This document shows, piece after piece, positions 24,301 through 32,916 of a stretch of DNA of 64,000 nucleotides (within the stretch, counting starts at the first letter, position 1; each line of letters opens with the position of its first letter). Location: the NCBI GenBank assembly GCA_902702965.1, contig CACRXP010000978.1, forward strand, positions 81,728 to 145,727, written 5' to 3'. The translations under genes were made by a program, and so were the position numbers. The stretch is from Spirometra erinaceieuropaei. Taxonomy: Eukaryota; Platyhelminthes; Cestoda; Diphyllobothriidea; Diphyllobothriidae. Under the pieces are notes generated by a model, which saw only the letters and a list, made by a program, of their open reading frames with translations, made no database searches and was not told where the DNA came from.

Positions 24301-24511
24301 GTGATTGTTTCAGGGATTATCTGAAAAGAATAAAACATTCAAAATTACAGACTACTCACTCCGGTTGATTCGAGGTCGTGCCGCTCACGATACAGGCAAT
24401 ACCGGCAATTATTTCTCCGAGGCTGAACGAGTAGAGAAAGAAGAGAATCCATCCGTTTTTCCTTAAAGATGTTCTTATTTTCTCAACTTTTTCGTAAATC
24501 TCGTCGCTCAT
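21342..24511 (-). CDS. Small two-helix membrane protein, two exons (paralog A)
   Basis: Minus-strand gene. Exon 1 is 24511-24360 (ATG at 24511, 50 codons plus two bases) with donor gtgagt. Exon 2 is 21474-21342 (133 nt) after acceptor cgcttttag, ending TGA. The spliced product is 94 residues: a charged N-terminus (EKVEKIRTSLRKN), helix 1 at about 20-44 (WILFFLYSFSLGEIIAG), a short polar turn, helix 2 at about 54-75 (AGGAVALCAGVVQLPFA), and a basic end (KRIKK). No family is recognised. It is clearly paralogous to 33490-36326: the phase-2 intron interrupts the equivalent codon (GA|T here, GA|C there), exon 2 has the same length, and GGAVAL, LPFA and SAA are shared. The intron contains a PLE fragment on the same strand. 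Probably a lineage-specific integral membrane protein. Confidence 0.8.
22760..23763 (-). mobile_element. Penelope-like element 3' half (GIY-YIG endonuclease), decayed
   Basis: Read on the minus strand across shifted frames: FLLKAEILQS, then VSEAVG-like sequence, VYRIWCSCGQSNYVGETGR (GIY-YIG core with the CxC-type cysteines typical of PLE endonucleases), then LESWFTGPQSINKC. The RT half is missing. It ends in a non-coding stretch with a hammerhead-like motif and AATAAAG (minus strand, about 22800). It lies within the intron of the small membrane-protein gene. Its sister copy at 25141-25905 points the opposite way. Confidence 0.8.
22812..22853 (-). ncRNA. Hammerhead-like motif in PLE 3' region
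   Basis: On the minus strand: GTCT (22853-22850), CTGATGA (22849-22843), a stem GGATTC/GAAACC with one A-A mismatch, then GAAACGTC (22823-22816), then AGGC (22815-22812). GTCT/AGGC forms stem I, and ACGT gives the minimal stem III seen in PLE hammerheads, with cleavage expected after GTC. One extra base lies between CTGATGA and stem II. Hammerheads with minimal stem III are known in PLEs; activity here is unproven. Confidence 0.5.
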
Positions 24512-25140
24512 TCTGCAACCAAAAGACCAAATATACTTTCCACGTTTAAAACAACTTTACTGTGACAGGAAGCATCACAGATATAATGGACAAAAACAGC
24601 TAGGGACCATGTGCTCTTAGAACAACGCATTACAAATACATGACTCTGCGAATCAAATATTCTTCCGGCAAGAAACAATATTTCCCATGTACAAAGAAAA
24701 AATTCATTAGAAAATTGGAAACTGCACAACAGATTCTAACTTTTCAGAGAGCGATGACAACTGTAACGCTTAAATTCGTGTACTGTCAGTCTGCGATTAT
24801 ATCGGCTGCAGGCGAGGTCAGTTGTGTGCGCGACTTTAAAAGTTCCAAAAAGTACGTCACAAAAGTCCTTATTTATGCCAACGAAATTGGACAGATCAGG
24901 TAGTGGGCTCATAAGGAGCATTTTGAAAGGCATATCTATATTTTATAAAAGACGCTGAGAAATAAACCAAATAATTATAAAACTTGACGAGCTTATTGTA
25001 ACTAAACCTATATCAGAGGAGATTGGATACAGGAAGTACAAGGACTTATATCTGTTTTAGTCGCGAATTTCGAATAGTAGTTTCGGGAATATTTTTAGCA
25101 ATTGGGTGAGTGATGTGGTTTCCTTGTTTGTAACGAGCGA

Positions 25141-25905
25141 GCGATCCTGTACATCAAGGACGTCTCCGAGGCCGTTAGTTGCCTTCTTGCATCACTTGGG
25201 GTTGGAGTTGCACACAGACCGAAGGTCACCATGAGGCGTCAGGTGACGAGACCTAAAGACCCAATGCCACGACAAGAAAAATCTGGCTTTGTTTACCGGA
25301 TCTGGTGCAGTTGCGGACAAAGCAACTACGTCGGAGAAACTGGCAGACCGCTCCGAACGCGAATTGCCGAACACATGGCAGTAGCCAACTCTCAACTCGC
25401 GACCCAATCGACGAGACCCGGCCACACATTCAAGTACGATGAGGCCGAAATTCTCGCAAGAGGGATAATCACGTTAGCCGCGAGTTGCTTGAGTCGTGGT
25501 TAACGGGACCTCAGTCTATCAACAAGTGCTACGACATCCCTATTCCGTATTCAGTGCTGAGACAGAGGCTGGCCAAAGTAATTGACCACTCGAGGAGCAC
25601 GCAAGTCGGTGAGCCAGATGGCCGTACAATCATCACGCCAGCATCCAACACGGGTGATGAGATTTCAGCAATTAACAACTTGCATGCCGGCCATCAAGCA
25701 ATTAGCGCATCAGCGGACAACAATCCCTGATGAAGGGGAGCGCGGTTCATTGCTATAGTTATGCGGTAGCATAGCGACTGCATCCTATAAATACTGCAAC
25801 TTCCTGTACACGAGTCACCCAGTTCTGTCACTGTCTCTGATGATGGGTTCAAGTGAGAATCCGAAACTTCAGGCAAATAAAGCCCTTGTTCCTGCGACCG
25901 CTTCT
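25141..25905 (+). mobile_element. Penelope-like element 3' half (GIY-YIG endonuclease) with 3' UTR
   Basis: Begins IKDVSEAVSCLLASLG and reads VYRIWCSCGQSNYVGETGR followed by TRIAEH, the GIY-YIG core, then a frameshift near 25480 into LESWLTGPQSINKCYD. It closely matches the minus-strand copy at 22760-23763. The 3' UTR (25760-25905) has tcctataaatactg, a hammerhead-like motif and aaataaagcccttgttcctgcg. 5' truncated; no RT. Confidence 0.8.
25833..25874 (+). ncRNA. Hammerhead-like motif, damaged
   Basis: GTCT, CTGATGA (25837-25843), stem GGGTTC/GAATCC (six pairs, one G-U), GAAAC (25863-25867), then TTC instead of GTC, then AGGC (25871-25874). Compared with the copy at 22812-22853, stem II is restored as a full stem while stem III has lost its G. 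Confidence 0.4.
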
Positions 25906-26317
25906 TCTGACCAGCTAGTCCCTGGAGCTCACATCTTCGGTTGTATCGGCAGAAAGGGTCCGTTGTTTAGTCATTTGTGAGCAGGAATATTAAATATGGT
26001 AGTGAAAGGACGTGGTCGTCCCGTTGTGTCTTAGAACTCAGTCTTGGGCTCCAGCAGACAGTCACATAGCGATTTATAAGGGGACAACGTCTAATACAAG
26101 AAAAACCGAAATGATCGCTTCTGACTAATTATCTGTCACTAACCATTCATTTCTAAAGCTCAGGATTGAGAGACACGAAATTTTTAACCTGGGTTATTCG
26201 ATTTACCTAAGAATCTGGGCCCGCAAGTCGGGCTCTGCAAAACCCGGAGTTTGGGTCAGGTCATCCTACTGTCCCTTGGCTCTGCATGTAATTCATTGTG
26301 TATATTTAATAATCTCT

Positions 26318-26720
26318 GCGTGTGAGCAAAGACGGTGGCCTGCGCGTGAATTCGTTTGTAGTGATAGTGGACTTGCGCCGCGCCTATCGCACTAACCCTG
26401 CCTCTTCCTCCTCCTCCTGGGTTCGGTGTCATGACAGCGTCAAGAAGACTGGAGCCGGGAGAAGGCGCACGTTGCTGGTACGGCGAAAACCCGTATCAGT
26501 GCGAACCATCACACTCCCCGGTCCACAACGTACAGTGACCAGAGGTTTCTAGACCAAGACAAGCAGGGGCGGCTAGGATCCCACTTGGCGCGGTGGGAGC
26601 CCGCACCTTGGCGCGCCACCGCATCCTGAATATTGGCATTTGTCATGGGAGCGCATTCATTATAACGCCTGCCGGACCCCGATATAGCCCCCTCGTTGGT
26701 CTGGCGCACTTACTGCGTGT
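26318..26720 (+). repeat. Dispersed repeat R1, copy b
   Basis: Matches 20020-20470 and 54358-54620 (gacggtggcctgcgcgtgaa, tagtgatagtggacttgcgc, cggtgtcatgacagc). The longest and least interrupted of the three copies. No open frame with a recognisable domain. Confidence 0.65.
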
Positions 26721-27069
26721 CCCATTTGAGGGGCGAATTTGCTTCTACCCTCCTTTCAACATAATTACTGAAATTATTTTCTAAATTGTTCCGACTTCTG
26801 TAAGTATCTTGGCCGAAAATGTGCATCCCATCGTAGCCAAACGACTTTTGACGCGTTTTGTTAGCAACGGAAAAGTAGTACATTCTAAAGATCTGCCGAA
26901 GATATAGGGTGCCCTCTAACTTAAGTCCCTTACTAATGCTCCCAAGACTTAACTATTTCCAAAGAGACCATGATTTCCCGCAGTCAACTTACGATCCAAG
27001 AACATTCATTTCTGAATTTCATCTCATAAAAATGTCAACAGTCTGAGCTCACTTGGAATGCTTTGTAAC
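26721..27069. other. No supported gene
   Basis: AT-rich spacer between repeat R1 copy b and a PLE fragment; nothing recognised. Confidence 0.35.
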
Positions 27070-27925
27070 CTCCAAAGTCTATCCACATACATAGGTATAA
27101 ATTGGAGGACAAGAATCCCAATAAATATAATTTAAAAATAGTAGGTTCTTTGCGAAAAAGAAGAACTTTATTAGTAATTTTTTGATGCCGGTTCCCCGTG
27201 TCGTCGTCAGACTTGCGAAAATGTGTAAAAAGAGTCAGCATTTCGAACGTGCTCAAGAATCCACACTTCCCGGGAGTTTCTGCCAGCGAGTGTCCGCCGC
27301 ATACGTTTTTGTCTATTGATTGGTTCCAGTCTCTTATACGTCTCGGTGAGGTTTCGCCCATGGCGTCCAGCTCAATGTGTCGATAAATGCATGATTCACC
27401 CGAGCGCATGAATTCAAGGAATTCTCGATAGTTTTTGGTAAGGCAGATGCCGACGATGCGAGTCTCGTCCATTGCAAAGTATTTCCGGTATCTACTGAAT
27501 GCATGACCACTTGAGATAGGCGGTCTTACCTCTTACCAGTTAACTAATGTTCGTTGATGCGTGTGGAGGCAAACTTTCCTGTTTGGTCACAATATACGGG
27601 AACGCATGTTTCGCATGGGATCTTGTAGACGATTTCCTGGTTCTGTAGATAGTCAACCGTATCCATAGGGCGTAAAAACTGACTTCGTAAGGTAGCCGCC
27701 TGTCTGTGCGCCACTTGTATTTTGTGTTTTCTCATGTTCCTTTCAACGAGTTCAGACACATTTTTAATTTAGGGGGCGGGGTTGGCCAAGTATTTGCTTT
27801 GGGCGTCTGCTTGAAACTAACTGGTTCCTTTTTTCTGGATTCTTGTTTTCTCATGCATCGACATACAAAATCTCTAAGGCAACCATCTCAGGAAAGTAAT
27901 TCAAAAGGATAATTTAGTTCTATTT
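27070..27925 (-). mobile_element. Penelope-like element 3' part, decayed
   Basis: Minus strand: VSELVERNMRKHKIQVAHRQ, VYKIPCETCVPVYCDQTGK and TRINEH (27544-27780) match residues 486-556 of the better copy at 29001-30890. 27420-27480 reads DETRIVGICLTKNYREFLEF, separated by a deletion. The 3' non-coding part carries the CTGACGACGAC...GGGGAACC block (minus strand, 27186-27216) also present at 28702, 31741 and 50531. The 3' end near 27090 (aaattggaggacaagaatccc) is shared with the PLEs at 38570 and 63480. Confidence 0.8.
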
Positions 27926-27954
27926 GGTAGCTCTCTTCGTCGGAACAGTGTGTT

Positions 27955-28100
27955 TTTGATCGGCAAAGAAAGCTGCTGACAGTGCCCCGTTTGTGTGATT
28001 ACTGAAAACACAGGTACAACCCCAGACACGTGTGTTTCGCCGATTTTGTGCCGCTGCCTGGCTCATCAGTGGGTCCCTTAGCTTTCTGCGTGTTTCACCT
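27955..28100 (-). repeat. Hammerhead-bearing interspersed repeat, minus copy
   Basis: Contains the hammerhead core at 28021-28073. Related to copies at 28100-28440, 31825-32066, 41880-42150 and a decayed one at 56080-56170. It lies head to head with the following plus-strand copy. Confidence 0.65.
28021..28073 (-). ncRNA. Type I hammerhead ribozyme motif
   Basis: On the minus strand: CCCA, CTGATGA (28069-28063), stem II GCC...GGC (two pairs shorter than in the sister copies), GAAAC, stem III ACAC...GTGT, then C (expected cleavage), then TGGG, which pairs with CCCA to close stem I. All conserved core bases (CUGANGA, GAAA, UH) are present in the order of a type I hammerhead. Confidence 0.65.
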
Positions 28101-28440
28101 TACCTTGTTCAATTTCCGAGGAAATTAATGCTCGAGCCTAGTCTAGATCCTTCGGAACAGACCTTTCCAGAAAACACATGGAAAAGCTGGGAAATCCACT
28201 GATGAGCCGAACGTTTTGCAGCTGCGTCTGGCAGCGGCACAAGATCGGCGAAACACGCGTGTTTGAACTTCTACCTGCGTTGTCATACGGTAAATAATTA
28301 CACAATTTTGCACTACTGGCTGACTGCTGGCGGTTTGTGAATATTACACGGTAATTACGCAGTAGGTAATGGTTTTAGGCTCAAAAGTTCATACAAAATT
28401 TCGAACCGTTCCTGAAAAGGTCTGTTCCGAAAGATTAACT
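28100..28440 (+). repeat. Hammerhead-bearing interspersed repeat, plus copy
   Basis: Downstream of the core, the segment about 28300-28400 (ggctgactgctggcggtttgtgaatattacacggtaatta in part) matches 42005-42055 (ctagctgtcggcagttaatgaatattacccgg). The end (tccgaaagattaacttcaag) resembles 31850-31875. Adjoins a PLE 3' fragment. Confidence 0.65.
28196..28266 (+). ncRNA. Type I hammerhead ribozyme motif
   Basis: CTGATGA at 28199-28205, stem II GCCGA (28206-28210) with TCGGC (28245-28249), a further hairpin GCTGC/GCAGC (28221-28225/28231-28235) within its loop, GAAAC at 28250-28254, and stem III ACGCGTGT. The cleavage position is T rather than C, and stem I (ATCCA/TGAAC) is weak, so this copy may be impaired. 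Confidence 0.6.
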
Positions 28441-28444
28441 TCAA

Positions 28445-28780
28445 GTTCGCGCATTAATATTTTGCCCATCTAAAAAAGTCCGAGAGTTTCTTGAAACCAT
28501 GCACTCCGATGAGTCATGCATCGACAGGCACATCGAGTTAGATGCCACGTACAAGAATCTCGGAGAAAAGTGGAAGAGACGAAATCCGATCAATACAGAC
28601 TGACACATACGACGGCAGCTTACTAGCTGAGGCACCAAATGAGTATTGATTTTCTAGCACGTTTGAAATTTTAATTGTTTTCAGCACATTTACTCTAGTC
28701 TGACGACGACACGGGGAACCGACGTCGAAAATTTACTCAATAAAGTTTTCTCCCTTTCCCAAAGAACGTTTTTGATTTCA
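28445..28780 (+). mobile_element. Penelope-like element extreme 3' end
   Basis: Reads REFLETMHSDESCIDRHIEL and YKNLGEKWKRR, matching the last 30 or so residues of the PLE at 29001-30890, then a 3' UTR with CTGACGACGAC...GGGGAACCGACGTCGAAA (28702-28732) and aataaag. 5' truncated. Confidence 0.8.
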
Positions 28781-28802
28781 ATATATATATATATATATAT
28801 AT
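28781..28802. repeat. (AT)n microsatellite
   Basis: Eleven AT units, directly abutting the 3' end of the large PLE that starts at 28801. PLEs often sit in or beside simple AT repeats. Confidence 0.9.
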
Positions 28803-29702
28803 CAAAGAAGAATGAGTCCTTTGGGAAAATGAATAAACTTTATTTCGTACAGTTTCGAGTCTGGTTCCCCAGCTCGTCTTCAGACGTGTAGTAAGTGTGA
28901 AGAAGCAGTCAAAATTTAAACAATGCGAAAAATCGATAATGCTCTGTCATGGCTGAGGATGGGTTAATGGCGTGGGCTGATGTCACGTCTTGATTGGCTA
29001 TTACCTTTTCCATTTTTCTTTGAGATTTGTGTACATGGTATCAAGGTCGATGCGTCGATTGATGCATGAATCATCAGAGTGAATGGCCTCTAGGAATTCT
29101 CGGTCTTTCTTATATGGGCAGGAACCGACAATGCGTGTTTTATCCCAAGCGAATTTGTGCCCAGTTTCAAGAGTATGCATGGCGACTTGGGATAAGTGGT
29201 CCCGCCTCTTCACTGCTAATTGGTGTTCATGTAGACGTGTAGAGACGGATTTTCCGGTCTGACCACAATACACTGCATAACAAGTGCCACATGGAATCTT
29301 ATAGACTACTTCTTTCTTATCCAAATAGCCAACCCTATCCTTAGGGTGTACAAGCTGATTGCGTAGCGTGGTAGTCGGTTTGTGAGCCACTTGTATTTGG
29401 TGCTTCCTCAGGTGTCTTTCAACGAGTTCAGACACATTTTTAATGTAGGGAGGCGTTCGCCAATGTTTTGGTTTTGGCGTCTGATCGGAACAATCTAGTC
29501 CCTTCTCTCTTTCTTTTGATTCCTGCTCTTTCATGCATCGGCGTACAAAATCTCTAGGGTAGCCGTTTTGGGAAAATAGGTTGAATAGATAATTGGGTTC
29601 TTCTTTGTAACCTTCGTTCTCAGAGCAATGTGTCTTTGCTCGATTGAGTAGGGTCTTAACAGCACTCCGTTTGTGAGCCATAGGGTGGTTGCTCTCATAA
29701 TG
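28801..29702 (-). repeat. Left arm of 902-bp inverted repeat
   Basis: Reverse complement of 30923-31824. I saw only three differences (atcaagacg/atcgagacg, aaccagac/aactagac, and tttgat/ttcgat at the outer edge). The arms are separated by 1,220 bases containing the RT region. Confidence 0.9.
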
Positions 29703-30890
29703 TAGGATAACTTCCGCGTAAGTTTCTTTGCGGTATACTGATGTCTGGAATGTCCCGTCACTTTTTCGCTGTACGAGGACATCAAGAAATGCGAGTTTGC
29801 TGTTAGCTTCTCTTTCGAGCGTGAACGCAATTCCCGGTAGTGTTGAGTTGATAGCTTTATGCAGAGTTTCTAGCTGATCTCTCTTGACGATGACAAAGGC
29901 GTCATCTACGTAGCGTACCCACATTTTGGGATTGAATAATGGTAAAGCCATAGCTTCTGATTTTTGCATTGTGAATTCAGCCAAAAAGCCAGAAATAGGT
30001 GACCCCATAGGAGCTCCTTTCAGCTGCCGATAACATTCATGTGCGAACGAGAAGTTCGTTTCCAGCCATAGGTCCAAGAGTTCAAGCAAAGCAGATGCAG
30101 GAATATCCATGTCGTAGGATTGTAGGAGTTCTTCTGTGCACTGCCTTGCCAAATCGAGTGCTATGGACGTGAATAGAGAGATGACATCGAACGACACCAT
30201 TATCTCATCTGATTCAATAGTGAGTCCTCTTATCTTGTCTAGGAAGTCAACTGAATTCTCGACTGAATTCTCACAATCCTTTGTAAAGGGATGGAGTTTG
30301 TGGAATAGCCATTTAGAGATTTTGTAATTCGGCGCACCGATTAGTGATACTATCGGTCGCAATGGTAAGTCAGATTTGTGGACTTTCGGTAGTCCATAGA
30401 TTTTAGCGATTGTTGGTTCAGTTTGTCTCAGGGATTTTGCGATTTCTCCGGGTAGCTGTTTCTTTCCTGCAAGACGTTTCAGCACTTTATCAATGGATGA
30501 AATTTGTGCTTTGGTAGGGTCATTGGTCAGGGGCATATAAGTTGACCTATCTTCTAACAACGATAGCATCTTGTTATTGTAGTCTGCTTTGTTTAAAATT
30601 GCAGTTGAGCCTCCTTTGTCTGCAGGAAGAATGACAATGTTCTTGTCAGTTTTCAGGGTTTTTAACGCCTTCATTTCGTCGCGTGACAAAACTGAAAAGT
30701 AGCTTCGGTCCTTTAGGGCCTGTACAGTGCTATTCCGAATGACGAAATGTTCATCATCTGTGAGATCTTCTGACGATATGATGGACTCCAGGTTTGCAAG
30801 GAAGTCTAGGTAGTTTGAATCGGAGAGGTTGTATTTCATGCCCTTGGAAAGCACATCTTCTTTGGTTATTGTAAGGGCTCTCGATGACAA
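29001..30890 (-). CDS. Penelope-like reverse transcriptase / GIY-YIG endonuclease
   Basis: 629 residues counted from a TTG at 30890; the first in-frame ATG is residue 18. No stops. Landmarks: LPADKGGSTAIL (88-99), IYGLPKVHK (164-172), LRPIVSLIGAPNY (177-189), motif A MVSFDVISLF with Asp235, MGSPISG (295-301), catalytic YVDD (327-330), then a linker and VSELVERHLRKH (486-497). The GIY-YIG-type nuclease has VVYKIPCGTC (528-537), VYCGQTGKS (540-548) and Arg552 in TRLHEH, and ends at the conserved LKEKWKR. PLE enzymes copy their RNA at a nicked chromosomal end using this nuclease. The catalytic residues are intact but the N-terminus is truncated, so autonomous activity is doubtful. Neighbouring inverted DNA repeats residues 397-629 exactly. 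Confidence 0.92.
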   Translation of the reverse strand: MSSRALTITKEDVLSKGMKYNLSDSNYLDFLANLESIISSEDLTDDEHFVIRNSTVQALKDRSYFSVLSRDEMKALKTLKTDKNIVILPADKGGSTAILNKADYNNKMLSLLEDRSTYMPLTNDPTKAQISSIDKVLKRLAGKKQLPGEIAKSLRQTEPTIAKIYGLPKVHKSDLPLRPIVSLIGAPNYKISKWLFHKLHPFTKDCENSVENSVDFLDKIRGLTIESDEIMVSFDVISLFTSIALDLARQCTEELLQSYDMDIPASALLELLDLWLETNFSFAHECYRQLKGAPMGSPISGFLAEFTMQKSEAMALPLFNPKMWVRYVDDAFVIVKRDQLETLHKAINSTLPGIAFTLEREANSKLAFLDVLVQRKSDGTFQTSVYRKETYAEVILHYESNHPMAHKRSAVKTLLNRAKTHCSENEGYKEEPNYLFNLFSQNGYPRDFVRRCMKEQESKEREKGLDCSDQTPKPKHWRTPPYIKNVSELVERHLRKHQIQVAHKPTTTLRNQLVHPKDRVGYLDKKEVVYKIPCGTCYAVYCGQTGKSVSTRLHEHQLAVKRRDHLSQVAMHTLETGHKFAWDKTRIVGSCPYKKDREFLEAIHSDDSCINRRIDLDTMYTNLKEKWKR

Positions 30891-30922
30891 ATCTACTACC
30901 TTAGTTGGATGATTGTGGTTTG

Positions 30923-31824
30923 CATTATGAGAGCAACCACCCTATGGCTCACAAACGGAGTGCTGTTAAGACCCTACTCAATCGAGCAAAGACACATTGC
31001 TCTGAGAACGAAGGTTACAAAGAAGAACCCAATTATCTATTCAACCTATTTTCCCAAAACGGCTACCCTAGAGATTTTGTACGCCGATGCATGAAAGAGC
31101 AGGAATCAAAAGAAAGAGAGAAGGGACTAGATTGTTCCGATCAGACGCCAAAACCAAAACATTGGCGAACGCCTCCCTACATTAAAAATGTGTCTGAACT
31201 CGTTGAAAGACACCTGAGGAAGCACCAAATACAAGTGGCTCACAAACCGACTACCACGCTACGCAATCAGCTTGTACACCCTAAGGATAGGGTTGGCTAT
31301 TTGGATAAGAAAGAAGTAGTCTATAAGATTCCATGTGGCACTTGTTATGCAGTGTATTGTGGTCAGACCGGAAAATCCGTCTCTACACGTCTACATGAAC
31401 ACCAATTAGCAGTGAAGAGGCGGGACCACTTATCCCAAGTCGCCATGCATACTCTTGAAACTGGGCACAAATTCGCTTGGGATAAAACACGCATTGTCGG
31501 TTCCTGCCCATATAAGAAAGACCGAGAATTCCTAGAGGCCATTCACTCTGATGATTCATGCATCAATCGACGCATCGACCTTGATACCATGTACACAAAT
31601 CTCAAAGAAAAATGGAAAAGGTAATAGCCAATCGAGACGTGACATCAGCCCACGCCATTAACCCATCCTCAGCCATGACAGAGCATTATCGATTTTTCGC
31701 ATTGTTTAAATTTTGACTGCTTCTTCACACTTACTACACGTCTGAAGACGAGCTGGGGAACTAGACTCGAAACTGTACGAAATAAAGTTTATTCATTTTC
31801 CCAAAGGACTCATTCTTCTTCGAT
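30923..31824 (+). mobile_element. Short inverted Penelope-like copy (right arm of the inverted repeat)
   Basis: Head to head with the larger copy. The open frame to 31624 gives 233 residues identical to residues 397-629 of the large copy, i.e. the linker and complete GIY-YIG domain but no RT. Its 3' UTR is also the same, with CTGAAGACGAG...GACTCGAAAC at 31741-31775. The junction bases 30905-30922 belong to neither copy. PLEs are known to leave inverted, differently truncated partners; near-identity indicates a recent event. Confidence 0.88.
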
Positions 31825-32066
31825 TTATGTTTCTTGAGATGCGCATCTTCCGGAGATTTAACTCCAAGTTCTGCACTGATTAATTTCTGAAATTATTCAC
31901 CTGATTATTCTCTGGAGTTCATATACCGGAAACCGCTAGAGAACGCTGGGGGTCCCACTGAAGAGCCGAACCCCTCGCAGCTGTGTCACGCAGCGGCAGA
32001 ATATCGGCGAAACACGTGTCTGGGCTTTTAGCAAGTATCTAGGTCGGGAGTACGGTATAATACCTT
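31825..32066 (+). repeat. Hammerhead-bearing interspersed repeat, plus copy
   Basis: Follows directly on the inverted PLE copy. Shares tccggagatttaactccaag with 28420-28445 and the complete hammerhead described at 31945-32032. Followed by an AT microsatellite. Confidence 0.65.
31945..32032 (+). ncRNA. Type I hammerhead ribozyme motif, best copy
   Basis: Stem I: CCCA (31954-31957) with TGGG (32021-32024), then an internal loop and an outer GCT (31945-31947) with AGC (32030-32032). Core CTGAAGA (31958-31964). Stem II: GCCGA (31965-31969) with TCGGC (32004-32008), the loop containing GCTG/CAGC. GAAAC at 32009-32013. Stem III is ACAC/GTGT. C at 32020 precedes the expected cut. All invariant bases are present, and the internal loops in stems I and II are of the kind used for tertiary contacts in natural type I ribozymes. 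Confidence 0.7.
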
Positions 32067-32069
32067 TAC

Positions 32070-32232
32070 AATATATATATATATATCGTGTTCAACATCC
32101 CCCGAAGAAGACGAAGAAGAAGATAGGGCGAATTCAGGGACGAGTTATATTTGTACTGACGTTTCGGAAACCCTCTCGTTTCTATCATCAGATTAATGTG
32201 TTGAATGTTGACTGACTATATATATATATATT
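32070..32232 (-). mobile_element. Short PLE-type 3' fragment with hammerhead-like motif inside a TA microsatellite
   Basis: (TA)n runs at 32070-32086 and 32214-32232 bracket about 127 bases. On the minus strand this reads CTGATGA (32191-32185), a stem GAAAC/GTTTC, then GAAACGTC (32165-32158), with the same extra base after CTGATGA as the motif at 22812. GTGTTCAACAT at about 32089 and GTGTTGAATGTTG at about 32198 form imperfect inverted ends. It looks like a very short insertion into an AT repeat. Confidence 0.55.
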
Positions 32233-32861
32233 TATATTGCAAAATTTCTGCCCGGCAAGTAGAGATTATTTTTTTATGCAGACGTTTGGAAAAATAAATA
32301 CAGTAATGGAAGGCTGCAGTGTACGCTAACAATTGTTTTTCAGATGGTCACGCAACTAGACATCCTACCTGCAAAGAGAATTAAGAGCCTTAAACCGCAG
32401 CTTACTTTGCTTGCACCGGTAACCACTGGTAATGACCTTAAGAACATAATTGTTGAAGCAGTATCATGAACTCGAGGGATTTAGTCGACTGAATATCCAC
32501 TACCAGTGGCTTGCAAGACATCCGTGATTCATTCTTAACAGTCAGGTAATTTGAAGTGTCCGTTTTGTGAATCAAAACAAAACAGCGATTTACAGTACGA
32601 ACCTTTTAACCATAAGACGATCGTTTAAGTAACCGTCCACGTAGGGCCGGAATCGGGGCTAAATTTCGTTTGATGATTAGGTAAAACAAAGTTGTTTTGG
32701 CAAATTTCAAACAATTAACTTTGACCCAACTGTGTAAAACTTGGCGACAAAACACATCCGAATTACGTGAGCCTAATAGTCATGTGGTGGATTCTAAATG
32801 TATGACTTAGGAAATCCTGCTCGGGCAATCAGCCTGCTGTATCAGATTTGCAGTAAGCTAG

Positions 32862-32916
32862 GGTTTTGGTTAGTACCTGTGCTGTTAATATGGTATCACC
32901 TTACCCTAAAATTTTG
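32862..32916 (+). repeat. Fragment of the hammerhead-bearing repeat (downstream part)
   Basis: ggttagtacctgtgctgtta and ggtatcaccttaccctaaa match 41957-42002 (ggctagtacctgtgttgtta, ggtatcacactaccccaaa). No hammerhead core is retained. Confidence 0.6.

Larger units (their letters stand above)
28801..30904 (-). mobile_element. Near-complete Penelope-like element, 5' truncated
   Basis: Minus strand. It covers RT, linker, GIY-YIG endonuclease and a 3' UTR of about 200 bases ending aataaag...cccaaaggactcattcttct. The open frame continues to the break at about 30904 without an ATG near it (reads VVDLSSRALTITKED, the usual PLE motif just before the RT), so roughly 100-150 N-terminal residues of a typical PLE protein are absent. 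It is joined at about 30905-30922 to an oppositely oriented short copy. Confidence 0.9.

Noticed and set aside
29531..29830. 99-codon minus-strand frame, repeated at 30909-31094 on the plus strand
   Set aside because: Out-of-frame reading of the PLE linker; duplicated only because the PLE is in an inverted repeat.
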